The translations under genes and the position numbers were made by a program. From contig CAZWOU010000013.1 in the NCBI GenBank assembly GCA_964635375.1, positions 1 to 64,000 on the forward strand: a DNA stretch of 64,000 nucleotides, in the 5' to 3' direction. The notes beneath the pieces were generated by a model. The model did not search any database. It was not told the DNA's origin and worked only from the letters and a program-made list of their open reading frames with translations. Origin of the DNA: CAZMNY01 sp964635375 (GTDB lineage: Bacteria; Planctomycetota; Planctomycetia; Pirellulales; Pirellulaceae). This document shows, one piece after another, positions 45,601 through 53,791 of this stretch (the stretch's first letter is position 1; every line of letters starts with the position of its first letter).

Positions 45601-46921
45601 ACCCAACGGCGAGATCGTGGTGACTTCGCTGAAGGGCCGAGTTTGGATCGCGGCCGACAGCGACGGCGACGGGTTGGAAGACAGGCTGTCGCAATTCAGC
45701 GACGAACTTGCCGCCCCCTTCGGCGCCTACGCGACCAACGAGTACATCGATGTCGTCAACAAGTTCGGGCTGCTTCGATTGCGTGACGGCGACGGCGACG
45801 GGCACGCCGAATCAGTCGAGAGGCTCGCCTCCGGCTGGGGCCACACGGCCGACTATCACGACTGGGCAATCGGACTGCCAAGCGACGGCAAGGGAGGCTA
45901 CTGGGTCGCCACTGCCTGCCAGCAAGACAAACGATCGAAGGCTGGTGCAAAACTTCGCGGTGCTGTGCTTGAGCTTACGCCGCGAGAGCCGACGGCGCAG
46001 AATCCAGATCGATTCACGATTACCACGCTGAGTGACGGGCATCGGTTCCCGATTGGAATCGCCCGCAATCGCGCGGGGCAGATATTTGTCAGCGACAACC
46101 AAGGCAATTTCAACCCGTTTAACGAGCTGAACCACGTTGTCGCTGGGCGGTCATACGGATTCATTAACGCGATCGATCGCCGAGCGGATTTTGTCGCGCC
46201 GCCGCTGACGCTTCCTGCCGTCAACATTCCCCACCCTTGGACGCGAAGCGTTAATGGTCTCTGTTTCCTGGAGACGCCTGAGGCAGTCAGAGCGAAACGG
46301 GGATCGGTGTTCGGGCCGTTCGAAGGGCACCTGGTCGGCGCCGAATACGATACTCGCCGTCTGGTTCGGATGAGTCTTCAAGAAGTCGATGGCTGGGTCC
46401 AAGGCGCCGTGTACCCACTGAGTCATTATCACCCTCGAGGCGGGGCAACTTTCTTGGGTCCGCTGATCTGCTCCGTTTCTCCGGCTGGCGATCTCTATGT
46501 TGGTTCGATTCGAGACAGCGGCTGGGGCGGCTCGAACAACATTGGGACACTCGTCCGTATGCGGCCCAAAATGGAAACACTGCCGCCAGGAATCGCCGAG
46601 GTGGTTGCAATCGTCGACGGGTTTCAGATTCAGTTTACATCTCCCGTCGATCAAGACCGAGGCGCCGACCCGGCGAACTACTCGCTCGCCTCCTACACGC
46701 GAACGTCCACCCCCGCCTATGGCGGCTCCGACGAGCAGCGACGCAAGGAGAAGGTGGCCTCTGTCGAACTGGCTGACGACCGGCGGTCAGCAACCGTCAG
46801 GCTCGCTGACATTCGAGCCGGATTTGTCTACGAGATTCGGGTCCGAAACCTGGTCGACGGAGCAAAACTGTTCCACCCGGCTGAGGCGTTTTACAGCATG
46901 ACCAAGGTGCCCAAGGAATAG
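42617..46921 (+). CDS. Giant exported PA14 / five-haem cytochrome c / beta-propeller protein
   Basis: This 1434-residue protein has a signal peptide (residues 1-25), a PA14-like beta domain (about 40-185) and then five CxxCH haem sites: CAACH, CLACH, CAACH, CASCH and CTSCH. The first two are separated by a very Lys-rich linker (KKTPKKKKTKKKKP). From about residue 970 (PTSLAWRPNGEIVVTSLKGR) comes a six-bladed propeller of the planctomycete membrane-bound-dehydrogenase type, including DSDGDGLEDR. The C-terminal domain is fibronectin-like. The family is known from planctomycetes and verrucomicrobia, where it is thought to oxidise carbohydrates and pass electrons to the haems. The substrate is unknown. 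Confidence 0.85.
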   Translation: MSVHSLRLWAQLFSVLLLASTSASAQFGDEEDDEYRGGLVATISASGRTVQRIDQTIAFRWAAGESLDPRVSGERYEAAWRGLLQSQSPGDYHFHLYVAGDVEIRFGGRVVLDKQCDSAQWVTSQTIKGVEYGLHPIEVIYQPTRASGELRIFWSGPDFGLEPISARRLFHKPASPQSAKSIDGQSWVDALRCAACHHDAAVVAPEPAPSLRYIRGQLNSDWAVKWLMAAADKPKTEPAETLSRRMPYFEISEEEAVAINAFLLHQASRPSEPPDVGEQKPAAKTVKKTPKKKKTKKKKPETPNSDRGRELFLTTGCLACHTLDEVGEDNLYGGSDLTFVANKRPASFYEAWLKAPALLNPDHRMPTFDLSSDELGHLSSFLSERQAADQRSKALSERVRASAENAEQVALGKRLAAKHRCAACHDVEGLAKPEAVSLKTLTDATSQGCAGGPSSDANSDRPSYALPERLMSGTTAFVQQMLNSPSKTISVSSGALMMKRRNCASCHQREDAPGLARRLSRTIDDFPELATQTPAMTPPSLISVGDKLNDEALAESITRSDEVRRPWLLVRMPKFRLDRAGAARLADHLIVADRIPDGKHSWKPVVERDSHKVAGPRLVTPDGFGCTSCHQIGNVKPPKAPLNAMGPNLSQLGKRIRYSWYQRWVRNPARIVPRMEMPSVQIPVSGALNDDLDQQLEAVWSVLNDPSFRPPEPNAIRIVRKQGRDSAGERAAVLTDVLNVGQQQYIKPLLVGLPNRHNVMFDLQTGRLSAWWIGDVARQRTKGKTWYWEPGGADMLGGPVEHELSIRVGDNAFTPVVNGQFVTELDRWEHRQSGIVSEHRVRFANGDKTHVVRMKQRWEPLWPEGANKAGWKRTILFRDLPGRAEVLVRMLGDETLGGADRAANVISWTAGPGGSKQIKSVSYMDSQGRASTRAGSDGSAGMVIEYRAGVSVDRFPPTAAFPNLEEPLVLDSAPGFEAIRLPISGDIMPTSLAWRPNGEIVVTSLKGRVWIAADSDGDGLEDRLSQFSDELAAPFGAYATNEYIDVVNKFGLLRLRDGDGDGHAESVERLASGWGHTADYHDWAIGLPSDGKGGYWVATACQQDKRSKAGAKLRGAVLELTPREPTAQNPDRFTITTLSDGHRFPIGIARNRAGQIFVSDNQGNFNPFNELNHVVAGRSYGFINAIDRRADFVAPPLTLPAVNIPHPWTRSVNGLCFLETPEAVRAKRGSVFGPFEGHLVGAEYDTRRLVRMSLQEVDGWVQGAVYPLSHYHPRGGATFLGPLICSVSPAGDLYVGSIRDSGWGGSNNIGTLVRMRPKMETLPPGIAEVVAIVDGFQIQFTSPVDQDRGADPANYSLASYTRTSTPAYGGSDEQRRKEKVASVELADDRRSATVRLADIRAGFVYEIRVRNLVDGAKLFHPAEAFYSMTKVPKE

Positions 46922-47165
46922 GAATTGGGGGGTTTTCGGACGCTAGCGTGGCCTCTGAATGGTCCCAGTGGAAAAACTGAACCTGAATCATGCCAGAAGC
47001 GATACCTTTCGGCCGACCTGGGGTTAAGGTTTAGACTGTGGGCAAGCCGACGACGACCCTCTTCTTAAAGTCAATTCTTGCATTGGGTTACATAATCCGG
47101 CAAGATACCAACTTCCAGACGGTGTTCCCGTCATTATTCCGTACCCAAACTTGAGGAGTATCTCC

Positions 47166-48083
47166 ATGCTGCGTTGGATTCAATGGTCGTTGATGGGCAT
47201 GGCTGCCCTGATGCTGACATCAACGGTCGTGCTTGGCCAGGATGATGGCCAAGGTCGACAGCGTCGCGGCGGCGGTCGCCAAGCTGGTCGCGGTCCTGGC
47301 GGCGGCGGTTTCGGTGGGCAACGAGGCGGCGGACAAAGAGGCGGCTCAACGATTCGTCTCTCACTGCTCCAAGTCGAGGCGGTCCAGGAAGAAATCGACC
47401 TACTGCCCGACCAAGCCGACGACATCAAAAAGGCCGTCGAAGCAAGTCGAACTGCTGGGCGCGGCGCCCAGGGCGGAGAGCGCCCCGACTTCCGCAACAT
47501 GTCGGAAGAAGAGCGAACCAAGATGTTCGCCGAATTCCGTGAAAGGGCCGCCAAGGCTGCCAAGGAACTCGACGGCAAGGTCGACGAGATCTTGATCCCG
47601 CCGCAAATTGAACGGCTCAACGAAATCGCGCTCCAAGTGCAAGGCCCCAATGCGATTTTGCAGGACAAGGTCAGCAAGGAGCTGAAAATCACAGCCGCGC
47701 AAAAGAAGAAGATCGAGGAGGCCCAAACGGCGTCTCAAGAGTCGATGCGCACGAAAATACGTGAACTGTTTCAGGGGGCCGGCCGAGGTGGCGACCGTAC
47801 TGAACTGATGAAGAAGTTCACGGATATGCGAAAGGAAGCCGGCGAGGCGCTACTTGGCCCCCTTACCGCAGATCAAAAGAAGCAGTTTGAAGACATGAAG
47901 GGCGAGCCTTTCAAGATGCCTGAAAACGCGCTTCGCGGTGCAGGCGGTGGCGGACGAGGCGGTGCTGGCGGACGAACCGGTGGACGAGGCGGTGCTGGCG
48001 GACGACCCAGCGGCGGACGCCCAGGTGGCGGACGACCTGGCGGCGATCGACCTGCGAGACCCGGCTCGGATGACAACGCTTAA
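47166..48083 (+). CDS. Exported Arg/Gly-rich protein with LTXXQ/Spy-like helical core
   Basis: The ATG at 47166 is preceded by GAGGAG. The 305-residue product has a signal peptide (residues 1-25), then an Arg/Gly-rich segment (RRGGGRQAGRGPGGGG, about 30-60). A charged helical core follows with repeated DQxxDIKKAVE, QIERLNEIALQ and TAAQKKKIEEAQ phrases, as in periplasmic LTXXQ/Spy-like proteins. The tail of about 45 residues is almost wholly GGR/GGRP repeats (GGGRGGAGGRTGGRGGAGGR). The role is unknown. A strong terminator follows 26 bp after the stop, so it is a single transcription unit or the last gene of one. Confidence 0.75.
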   Translation: MLRWIQWSLMGMAALMLTSTVVLGQDDGQGRQRRGGGRQAGRGPGGGGFGGQRGGGQRGGSTIRLSLLQVEAVQEEIDLLPDQADDIKKAVEASRTAGRGAQGGERPDFRNMSEEERTKMFAEFRERAAKAAKELDGKVDEILIPPQIERLNEIALQVQGPNAILQDKVSKELKITAAQKKKIEEAQTASQESMRTKIRELFQGAGRGGDRTELMKKFTDMRKEAGEALLGPLTADQKKQFEDMKGEPFKMPENALRGAGGGGRGGAGGRTGGRGGAGGRPSGGRPGGGRPGGDRPARPGSDDNA

Positions 48084-48108
48084 CGTTGATCACTTTGAAG
48101 CGACAGAC

Positions 48109-48145
48109 AAAGACGCTCGTCGAAGTTCGGCGAGCGTCTTTTTTT
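48109..48145 (+). terminator. Rho-independent terminator
   Basis: AAAGACGCTCG (48109-48119) pairs with CGAGCGTCTTT across an 11-base loop and runs into seven Ts (48139-48145). It lies 26 bp after the Arg/Gly-rich protein gene and before the convergent sirtuin gene. Confidence 0.9.
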
Positions 48146-48196
48146 GCGCGGAAGACGTTTTGCGCGGAGGACGCGGACCGCTTTGGGAATCGACTC

Positions 48197-48946
48197 TCAG
48201 TCGCCCGCAACGAAGCGAGCGACCTCAGTGAGTGATCGGCCGATCTCGTCTCGGATCACCAGGTCGGCCAAGTCGTCCAGCGGGGTCTCGTCTCGATTGA
48301 TAATCACCAATCGGCCGCCCGTACGCTTGGTCGTTCTCGGCAACGACGCCGCGGGCTCAACAACCAACGACGATCCGATCGCGAGACAAAGATCAGCCGA
48401 CCTCGCCAACTCGATGCTTGCCTGCAGCACATGCTCCGATAGGCTCTGTCCAAACGAAATCGTGGCGTGCTTGAGCAACCCGCCGCAGCGCGGGCATTCG
48501 GGTGGCTCGCCCGTTTGCTCGTACTGAGTGACCCAAGCATCCGCTGGTTCAATGAACTCGCACTGGAGGCAGCCGACTTTGCGAGCAGACCCATGTATTT
48601 CAAGTACATTGTGACTGCCGGCATCCTGGTGTAGGCCATCGATGTTTTGGGTGAGTACGGCAGTGAGCAGGTCCTCCGCTTCCCAGCCCGCTAGAACGCG
48701 ATGGCCCTCGTTCGGCTCGCTATCGCGAAACCCCACGTGGGCGATCGACTTTTGCCGCCAGTATTCGCGTCGCCCATCAAGACTCGACTGGAACTCGTCA
48801 AAGTAGATTTGGCGATTCGTCGCCCAGACTCCGTTCGGCGAGCGGAAATCCGGGATCCCACTCTCCGTGCTAATCCCCGCGCCGGTGAAGGCGATCGCGG
48901 TTTGTGCGTCTCGCAGCCAATCGGCCACTTGTTCGTGTTCGCTCAT
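48197..48946 (-). CDS. Sirtuin (NAD-dependent protein deacylase)
   Basis: This 249-residue Sir2-family enzyme removes acyl groups from lysine using NAD. Signature motifs are present: TGAGISTESGIPDFRS for NAD, TQNIDGLHQDAG, and the catalytic His in EIHGS. Zinc ligands are CLQC and CPRCGG, followed by FGQSL, AIGSSL and VIINRDETPLD. The class III Tyr/Arg pair that marks desuccinylases is not evident, since the region after GVW reads differently. A deacetylase of the bacterial short type is therefore more likely. It faces the terminator of the convergent Arg/Gly-rich gene. Confidence 0.93.
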   Translation of the reverse strand: MSEHEQVADWLRDAQTAIAFTGAGISTESGIPDFRSPNGVWATNRQIYFDEFQSSLDGRREYWRQKSIAHVGFRDSEPNEGHRVLAGWEAEDLLTAVLTQNIDGLHQDAGSHNVLEIHGSARKVGCLQCEFIEPADAWVTQYEQTGEPPECPRCGGLLKHATISFGQSLSEHVLQASIELARSADLCLAIGSSLVVEPAASLPRTTKRTGGRLVIINRDETPLDDLADLVIRDEIGRSLTEVARFVAGD

Positions 48947-49291
48947 GGCGTTGGCTGATCGCAGGTGAATGTGCGGGATCGGAGGGCCTTGCTGCTCCGT
49001 CTCCTGGAAGACTGAAGTTCCGAAGCCGGCTCGACCCCAATGGCTGTCTCAATTGGTATCATTGTTCCATCAGTTGAATCCCTGACCAAGCTTGCGGCAA
49101 GGCCGTCCGGGCGGAACACAGGCAGGGAACAGCTGCCGTTTGTTGAGCGGACACATTGAGGAACGGCCTCGCAACACTTGTGTCGCCTTCACCCCACGAA
49201 AGTGGGCCCTTGGCTTGCCAGTGCTATGCGATACGATTCGCGCCATGGCAAGTTAGTCTCGAACGGTGTTTAGACTCCAAAAGGAAGATTG
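48947..49291. other. Divergent intergenic region, 345 bp
   Basis: This gap lies between the leftward sirtuin gene and the rightward M20 amidohydrolase gene, so it should hold both promoters. A frame on the plus strand (49156-49407) runs into the amidohydrolase in another frame and has no features of a gene. I see no clear operator or RNA element. Confidence 0.5.
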
Positions 49292-50749
49292 ATGGGTCGC
49301 GTAGAATCAGTTGCGAAACCGTTGCTTGCGGTGATGATGGCATTCATCGCTCTCGCTCCGGCGAACGGGTTGGGCCAGAAACCAGAACTGTTGGAGCAGG
49401 TGAATGACCGCGAGTCGCAAGCGTGGGACGCGGCAAGCCAGATTTGGCGGTGGGCGGAGCCTGGTTACCAGGAATCGCGGTCGGCGAAGCTGCTGTCCGA
49501 TTGGTTAGGGGACGAGGGATTTCGCCTGACGCGCAAGGTCGCCGGCATGCCCACTGCATTCGTGGCCGAATTTGGCGAAGGCAAGCCGATTGTCGGCATC
49601 CTCGGTGAATTCGACGCACTACCTGGACTCTCGCAAGATGCTGACCCGGTGCGCAAACGCCGGAGCGATAACAACTCCTACGGGCATGGTTGCGGCCACC
49701 ACTTGTTTGGCGTCGCCTCCGCCCAAGCCGCCATGGCGATCGCCGATCAGATTCGAGCTGGAAAAGTGAAGGGCACAGTCCGTTTCTACGGTTGTCCAGC
49801 CGAGGAAGGGGGCAGCGCCAAAGTCTTTATGGTGGAAGCCGGGTTGTTCAAGGATTGCGGGGCCGTTTTGCATTGGCATCCGAGCAGTTCCAACTCGGCG
49901 GGCGACCGCTCGACACTAGCTCGGATGGCGGTGAAGTTTCGTTTCTACGGGCGGAGCGCCCACGCGGCAGGCGCGCCGGAACAGGGGCGATCGGCCCTCG
50001 ACGGCGTAGAATTGACGAACCACGCGACTCAATTGCTTCGCGAGCACACGCCCAAGGCGACTCGTATCCACCACGTGATTACCGCAGGCGGAAACGCTCC
50101 CAACGTGGTGCCCGATTTTGCCGAAGCCTACTACTACGTTCGCCACCCGGACGGCGACGTGGTTCGTCAGCTTTATCGGCGGCTCGTGCTATGCGCCCAA
50201 GCCGGTGCGCTAGCGACGGAGACGGAACTGAAGATCGGCTACGAGGGCGGGATACGCGAGATTCTTCCGAACAACGTGCTCGCCCAAATCAGTATGCGAA
50301 ATCTGCGCGAGCAGAACGACATGAAGTACTCCGATGAGGCAACTCGATTTGCAACTCGGCTCCAGCAGACCTTGCAGCAACCTGAACCGCTCGATTCCGT
50401 ACATCACGTGGTGGACCGTAGCGGGCGAGTTGGGATGGGCTCAACGGATGTTGGCGACGTCTCATGGAACACGCCAACAACTGGGTTCTCGACCGCCTGT
50501 TTTGTTCCGGGCACGCCGGGCCACAGTTGGCAGGCCGTTGCTTGCGGCGCCTCGCCGATAGCTCGGCAAGGTTTGAATATTGCAGCTCGAACTCTGGCCG
50601 CCACGGCCTGGGATCTGTATGCCGAACCGGCGATTATTCGCGCGGCTCAGGAGGAGCTGGACAGTCGCATTGGCGAGCGGAAGTACCGTTCGTTGATGCA
50701 GCCCGGCCAAAAACCGCCGCTCGATTATCGCAAACCGCCTCAGAAGTAG
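49292..50749 (+). CDS. M20-family amidohydrolase, AbgB-like, exported
   Basis: This 485-residue zinc hydrolase of the amidohydrolase/M20 peptidase group starts at ATG 49292, with AAGGA before it. A signal peptide (about residues 1-28) suggests periplasmic location. Metal ligands and family phrases are GEFDALPGLSQ, GHGCGHHLFG, CPAEEGGSAKVFM and LHWHP. GRSAHAAGAPEQGRSALDGV marks the dimerisation lid domain. The pattern is closest to AbgB, p-aminobenzoyl-glutamate hydrolase subunit B, although AbgB is cytoplasmic in Escherichia coli. The substrate is probably an N-acylated amino acid or peptide. Its stop lies two bases from the stop of the convergent TrkA-type gene. Confidence 0.85.
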   Translation: MGRVESVAKPLLAVMMAFIALAPANGLGQKPELLEQVNDRESQAWDAASQIWRWAEPGYQESRSAKLLSDWLGDEGFRLTRKVAGMPTAFVAEFGEGKPIVGILGEFDALPGLSQDADPVRKRRSDNNSYGHGCGHHLFGVASAQAAMAIADQIRAGKVKGTVRFYGCPAEEGGSAKVFMVEAGLFKDCGAVLHWHPSSSNSAGDRSTLARMAVKFRFYGRSAHAAGAPEQGRSALDGVELTNHATQLLREHTPKATRIHHVITAGGNAPNVVPDFAEAYYYVRHPDGDVVRQLYRRLVLCAQAGALATETELKIGYEGGIREILPNNVLAQISMRNLREQNDMKYSDEATRFATRLQQTLQQPEPLDSVHHVVDRSGRVGMGSTDVGDVSWNTPTTGFSTACFVPGTPGHSWQAVACGASPIARQGLNIAARTLAATAWDLYAEPAIIRAAQEELDSRIGERKYRSLMQPGQKPPLDYRKPPQK

Positions 50750-50751
50750 CG

Positions 50752-51417
50752 TCACTTCATTTCGCGAAGTTGGTCGAGATCGCCTTGTTTGCCAACGACG
50801 ACCAACATTTGATCCTCGCCAAACATGAACTGCCCGTCGGGAAACATGGTCAACTTGCCCGTCTGAGTGTCTTTGACTCCAATCACCCAAATTCCAAAGC
50901 GACGACGCAAGTCGGCATCCACTAACTGCCGATCAATTAAGGACTCGGGCGACTCCATTTCGAGGATGCTGTATTCCGGGTCGATGGGAAGGAAGTCGAT
51001 CACGTTGGGCCAAGTCATCCGATCCGCTAACTCGCGAGCGATCTCTTCTTCGGCGAACACGACCCGTTCGACACCCAGTTTCTCAAGTATCTTCTGTTGT
51101 TCCTTGGTCGTGCCTTTGGCAATCACACGCGAGGCGCCAAGCTCCTTGGAGTGCAGGGTCGCCAGCAGCGAAGGGGTGATTTCCTCGCCCAAGGCGACAA
51201 ACACTGCGCTGGCGTCCTTGATCGGCAGGTGTCGAAGCGTGTCGGGATCGGTCACATCCCCAATGATCGCCTCGTAGAGGAACTCCTTCATCTCCTCAAC
51301 TTTTTCCTCGCTTGCATCGATGCCGGTGACGCGGCAACCATTTTCGTGAAACTTTCTTGCAAGCGCGCCGCCAAAGGTTCCCAAGCCAAGCACCACGAAC
51401 TGTTTGATTTCAGCCAT
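50752..51417 (-). CDS. Potassium-uptake regulatory subunit, KtrA/TrkA type
   Basis: This 221-residue cytoplasmic RCK protein gates the partner channel. The N-terminal RCK_N Rossmann domain has VLGLGTFGGALARKF (GxGxxG) and the acidic end of strand 2 in VTGID. The linker and RCK_C domain (from about residue 140, with RFGIWVIGVKDTQTGKL) follow. A single RCK_N/RCK_C pair is the KtrA form, whereas TrkA of enterobacteria has two. GGAAA lies before the ATG. It follows the membrane subunit after 20 bp on the same strand, so the two form an operon. Confidence 0.93.
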   Translation of the reverse strand: MAEIKQFVVLGLGTFGGALARKFHENGCRVTGIDASEEKVEEMKEFLYEAIIGDVTDPDTLRHLPIKDASAVFVALGEEITPSLLATLHSKELGASRVIAKGTTKEQQKILEKLGVERVVFAEEEIARELADRMTWPNVIDFLPIDPEYSILEMESPESLIDRQLVDADLRRRFGIWVIGVKDTQTGKLTMFPDGQFMFGEDQMLVVVGKQGDLDQLREMK

Positions 51418-51437
51418 CGATTTCCTTTCGTTATCCG

Positions 51438-52820
51438 TTAACCGATCAACGGTTCTTCATGAGGGTATTCGATCGCGTCGCGGCGTTGATTTCCCGAGAG
51501 GGCCACGAAAACCGTGATCGGCCCCAGACGGCCGGTGAACATCAACACGATGATGATAAGGCGGCCCGACTCGGAAAGCTCCGGCGTCATGCCGATGCTA
51601 AGCCCGACGGTTCCCAGAGCCGAGACGACTTCGAATGCGGCCTCGATGAACGACGCGTTTCCGCTGGCGTGCGATCCCCCGTTCTGCTCGACGACTAGCA
51701 AGAGCATCAACGACAAGATGGCGATCACCGAGAACAGTATCAGCACTGCCGTCGCCCGCTCCACGCTCAACCTGGGGATCGCACGGCGAAACAGCTGTAT
51801 CCTCGAACTTCCTCGAAATGTGGTCCAAGCCTGCAAGACCAAGACGCAAAAGGTGGATACCTTGAGTCCGCCGCCTGTGGAACACGGTCCGGCGCCGACT
51901 GCCATCAACAAGACGCTAACGAAAATCGAGGCGTTGGAGAACTCGCGAAGGTCGGTTGTGTTGAAACCGGCCGTACGACATGACATCGAATGAAAGCCGG
52001 CGATCAATACCCGTTCATGGAGCGGCTTGTTTGCCAAAGCGCCGTTCCATTCGAGCATCAGGAAGGCGGTGGTTCCGATCGCCAGAAGCGAGCTGGCGCC
52101 AATCAACATCAGCTTGGAATGCAAGTGAAGCCCGCGCCAGCGATCGACCCAAGGGCCTTTCCAATTCCTCCGTATGTCAAGAATGACTGGAAACCCAATG
52201 CCTCCCACGATGACCAGCGAACCCATGATCAGGTTCGCTGCCCAATCGGATTGATATCGTGTCATGCTGTCGTCATGCAGCGAGAATCCGGCGTTGCAGA
52301 ATGCGGAAACCGAATGAAACAGTGAACGCCACAACGTGCCGACGATCGACTCGGATCCGCCAAGGATGAACTCCCGTGCGGCGAGCAGCACAAAGCCAAT
52401 CCCCTCAAAAAGAAACGCCAGCGCCATCACGTTCCGCAACACGGTCCGCAGATCGGTATTCGAATCGGCGCCCAGCGTTTCGGATAGGACCGCCCGGTCG
52501 CGAAGACTCTCCGCACTGCCAATGTGGTACATCACAAACGTGGTCACGGTCATGATTCCAATGCCGCCTAGTTGGACCATTCCCAGAATGACGACCTGAC
52601 CGACGATGGAGAAATCAAACTCGGTCGAACGGACCGCGAGACCCGTGACGCAACTGGCGCTGGTCGCGGTAAAGAAGGCGTCCAACCATGACAGCGTCTT
52701 GCCGGCGCCGTGACAGACTGGCTGAGCCAAGATAACCGCGCCCAACGTAATCAATCCGATATACCAAGCGAACGAGATTCGCGCCGGGTATTTTTCGAGC
52801 GAGCCGGTGAGTTTCGGCAT
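51438..52820 (-). CDS. Potassium-uptake membrane subunit, KtrB/TrkH type
   Basis: This 460-residue inner-membrane channel-like transporter has the four membrane-pore-membrane repeats of the Trk/Ktr/HKT family. The first filter is in FFTATSASCVTGLAVRST, the second near FHSVSAFCNAGFSLHDD, the third in GFHSMSCRTAGFNTTDL, and the fourth near EVVSALGTVGLSIGMTPEL. Each keeps the filter Gly. The size fits KtrB better than TrkH. With the downstream RCK subunit it forms a Na- or H-coupled potassium uptake system. Confidence 0.92.
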   Translation of the reverse strand: MPKLTGSLEKYPARISFAWYIGLITLGAVILAQPVCHGAGKTLSWLDAFFTATSASCVTGLAVRSTEFDFSIVGQVVILGMVQLGGIGIMTVTTFVMYHIGSAESLRDRAVLSETLGADSNTDLRTVLRNVMALAFLFEGIGFVLLAAREFILGGSESIVGTLWRSLFHSVSAFCNAGFSLHDDSMTRYQSDWAANLIMGSLVIVGGIGFPVILDIRRNWKGPWVDRWRGLHLHSKLMLIGASSLLAIGTTAFLMLEWNGALANKPLHERVLIAGFHSMSCRTAGFNTTDLREFSNASIFVSVLLMAVGAGPCSTGGGLKVSTFCVLVLQAWTTFRGSSRIQLFRRAIPRLSVERATAVLILFSVIAILSLMLLLVVEQNGGSHASGNASFIEAAFEVVSALGTVGLSIGMTPELSESGRLIIIVLMFTGRLGPITVFVALSGNQRRDAIEYPHEEPLIG

Positions 52821-53141
52821 GGGATTGAGCGTCTCAAAGAAGACAGCGGTATTCGGGCGGGGCCGTCAGCCAGTGGCAAGCCAAGCCCGCAAGGCTGAAT
52901 CGACGAGAATAGCTGGACTTGGTCACAGCGGCAACCCAGAACGGTCCTTGCAACGCCGGGCCCGGTTTGGAAACGATATTCCCTGCCGTAAGAGGAGGTT
53001 TGCAATCTGACTGAGAGCACTCTATTCTCAGTATTTCAGTTTGCCGCGATCCCGTTTTCCGCGATCCGACAGGTACACAACTCCGGTGCCTTCGTCCTAT
53101 CAGTTCCCCATCTCCACTTCCACTTTCCCAGAGATCAGAGA
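52821..53141. other. Divergent intergenic region, 321 bp
   Basis: This gap lies between the leftward potassium transporter operon and the rightward zinc-ribbon gene. It presumably holds both promoters. A ydaO/kimA-like riboswitch would be of interest here, but I cannot see its conserved elements. Short frames on both strands look accidental. Confidence 0.45.
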
Positions 53142-53755
53142 ATGGCTATCCCTGTTCAGTGCGGCAGTTGCGGCGCCAACCATCACGTTCAAGACGACAT
53201 GGCCGGCAAGCAGGCTCGATGCAATTGCGGCAGCGTGCTCACCATTCCCGCCACCAACTTCGCTGCCCCCGCGGCGCCCGTTGCGGCTGCCGGTCAGATC
53301 AACTTGAACTGTCCCGGTTGCGGCGCAGGCCATGCGGTGGCGGCCTCAATGACCGGTCAGCAGGCCCGCTGCACGTGCGGTTCGGTGCTCTCGATACCCG
53401 CCGCAGGGGCGGCTGCGCCCCAAGACGATATCTGGAGTGACACCATTGGCGGAATCGGCGGTGCGAGCGCCGCCGGGGATGAATACCAAATGGCGCCCGC
53501 GGAACCGAACCCACTCGGCAATTCTCAATTCAGTGAAGCTAACGCCTCGGTTCGTTCGCGTCCGAGAAGCCCAGAGCCAAGCCATCGGATTCGGGCGGCA
53601 TGATGGACAGTGGCGTTGGCGGCGGTCTGGCGATGATTGTGATTTCGATCGTCTGGTTTTTTGGGGGCCTTGCCGCCGGCTTCATCTTCTTCTATCCGCC
53701 CATTCTGTTGATCATTGGCGTCGTGGTTCTGTTTAGAGGCTTGGCCTCAAGATAG
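53142..53755 (+). CDS. Zinc-ribbon repeat protein with C-terminal membrane helices, apparent frameshift
   Basis: The first frame (53142-53603) encodes two zinc-ribbon-like repeats: CGSCGANHHVQDDMAGKQAR with CNCGSVLTIP, then CPGCGAGHAVAASMTGQQAR with CTCGSVLSIP. An acidic/Pro-rich linker follows, and the frame then ends in basic nonsense (PSHRIRAA). The -1 frame, open from about 53560 to 53755, reads AKPSDSGGMMDSGVGGGLAM and then two membrane helices (VISIVWFFGGLAAGFIFF and PILLIIGVVVLF). One lost base near CCGAGAAGCCC, perhaps from CCGAAGAAGCCC, restores a single protein of about 204 residues. The alternative is two overlapping genes with ATGA at 53600. I favour the frameshift. Confidence 0.65.
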
Positions 53756-53791
53756 TTCAATTCCAGAAAGCGAATGTAGCTGTCAACGGCC

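Noticed and set aside
53601..53603. Second in-frame TGA selenocysteine candidate
   Set aside because: The continuing membrane-helix sequence is in a different frame, so a frameshift and not a recoded TGA explains it.
53600..53755. Separate small membrane-protein gene starting in an ATGA overlap
   Set aside because: The helix frame makes protein-like sense before the ATG (AKPSDSGG), which favours a single frameshifted gene. I keep it as the alternative in the CDS entry.
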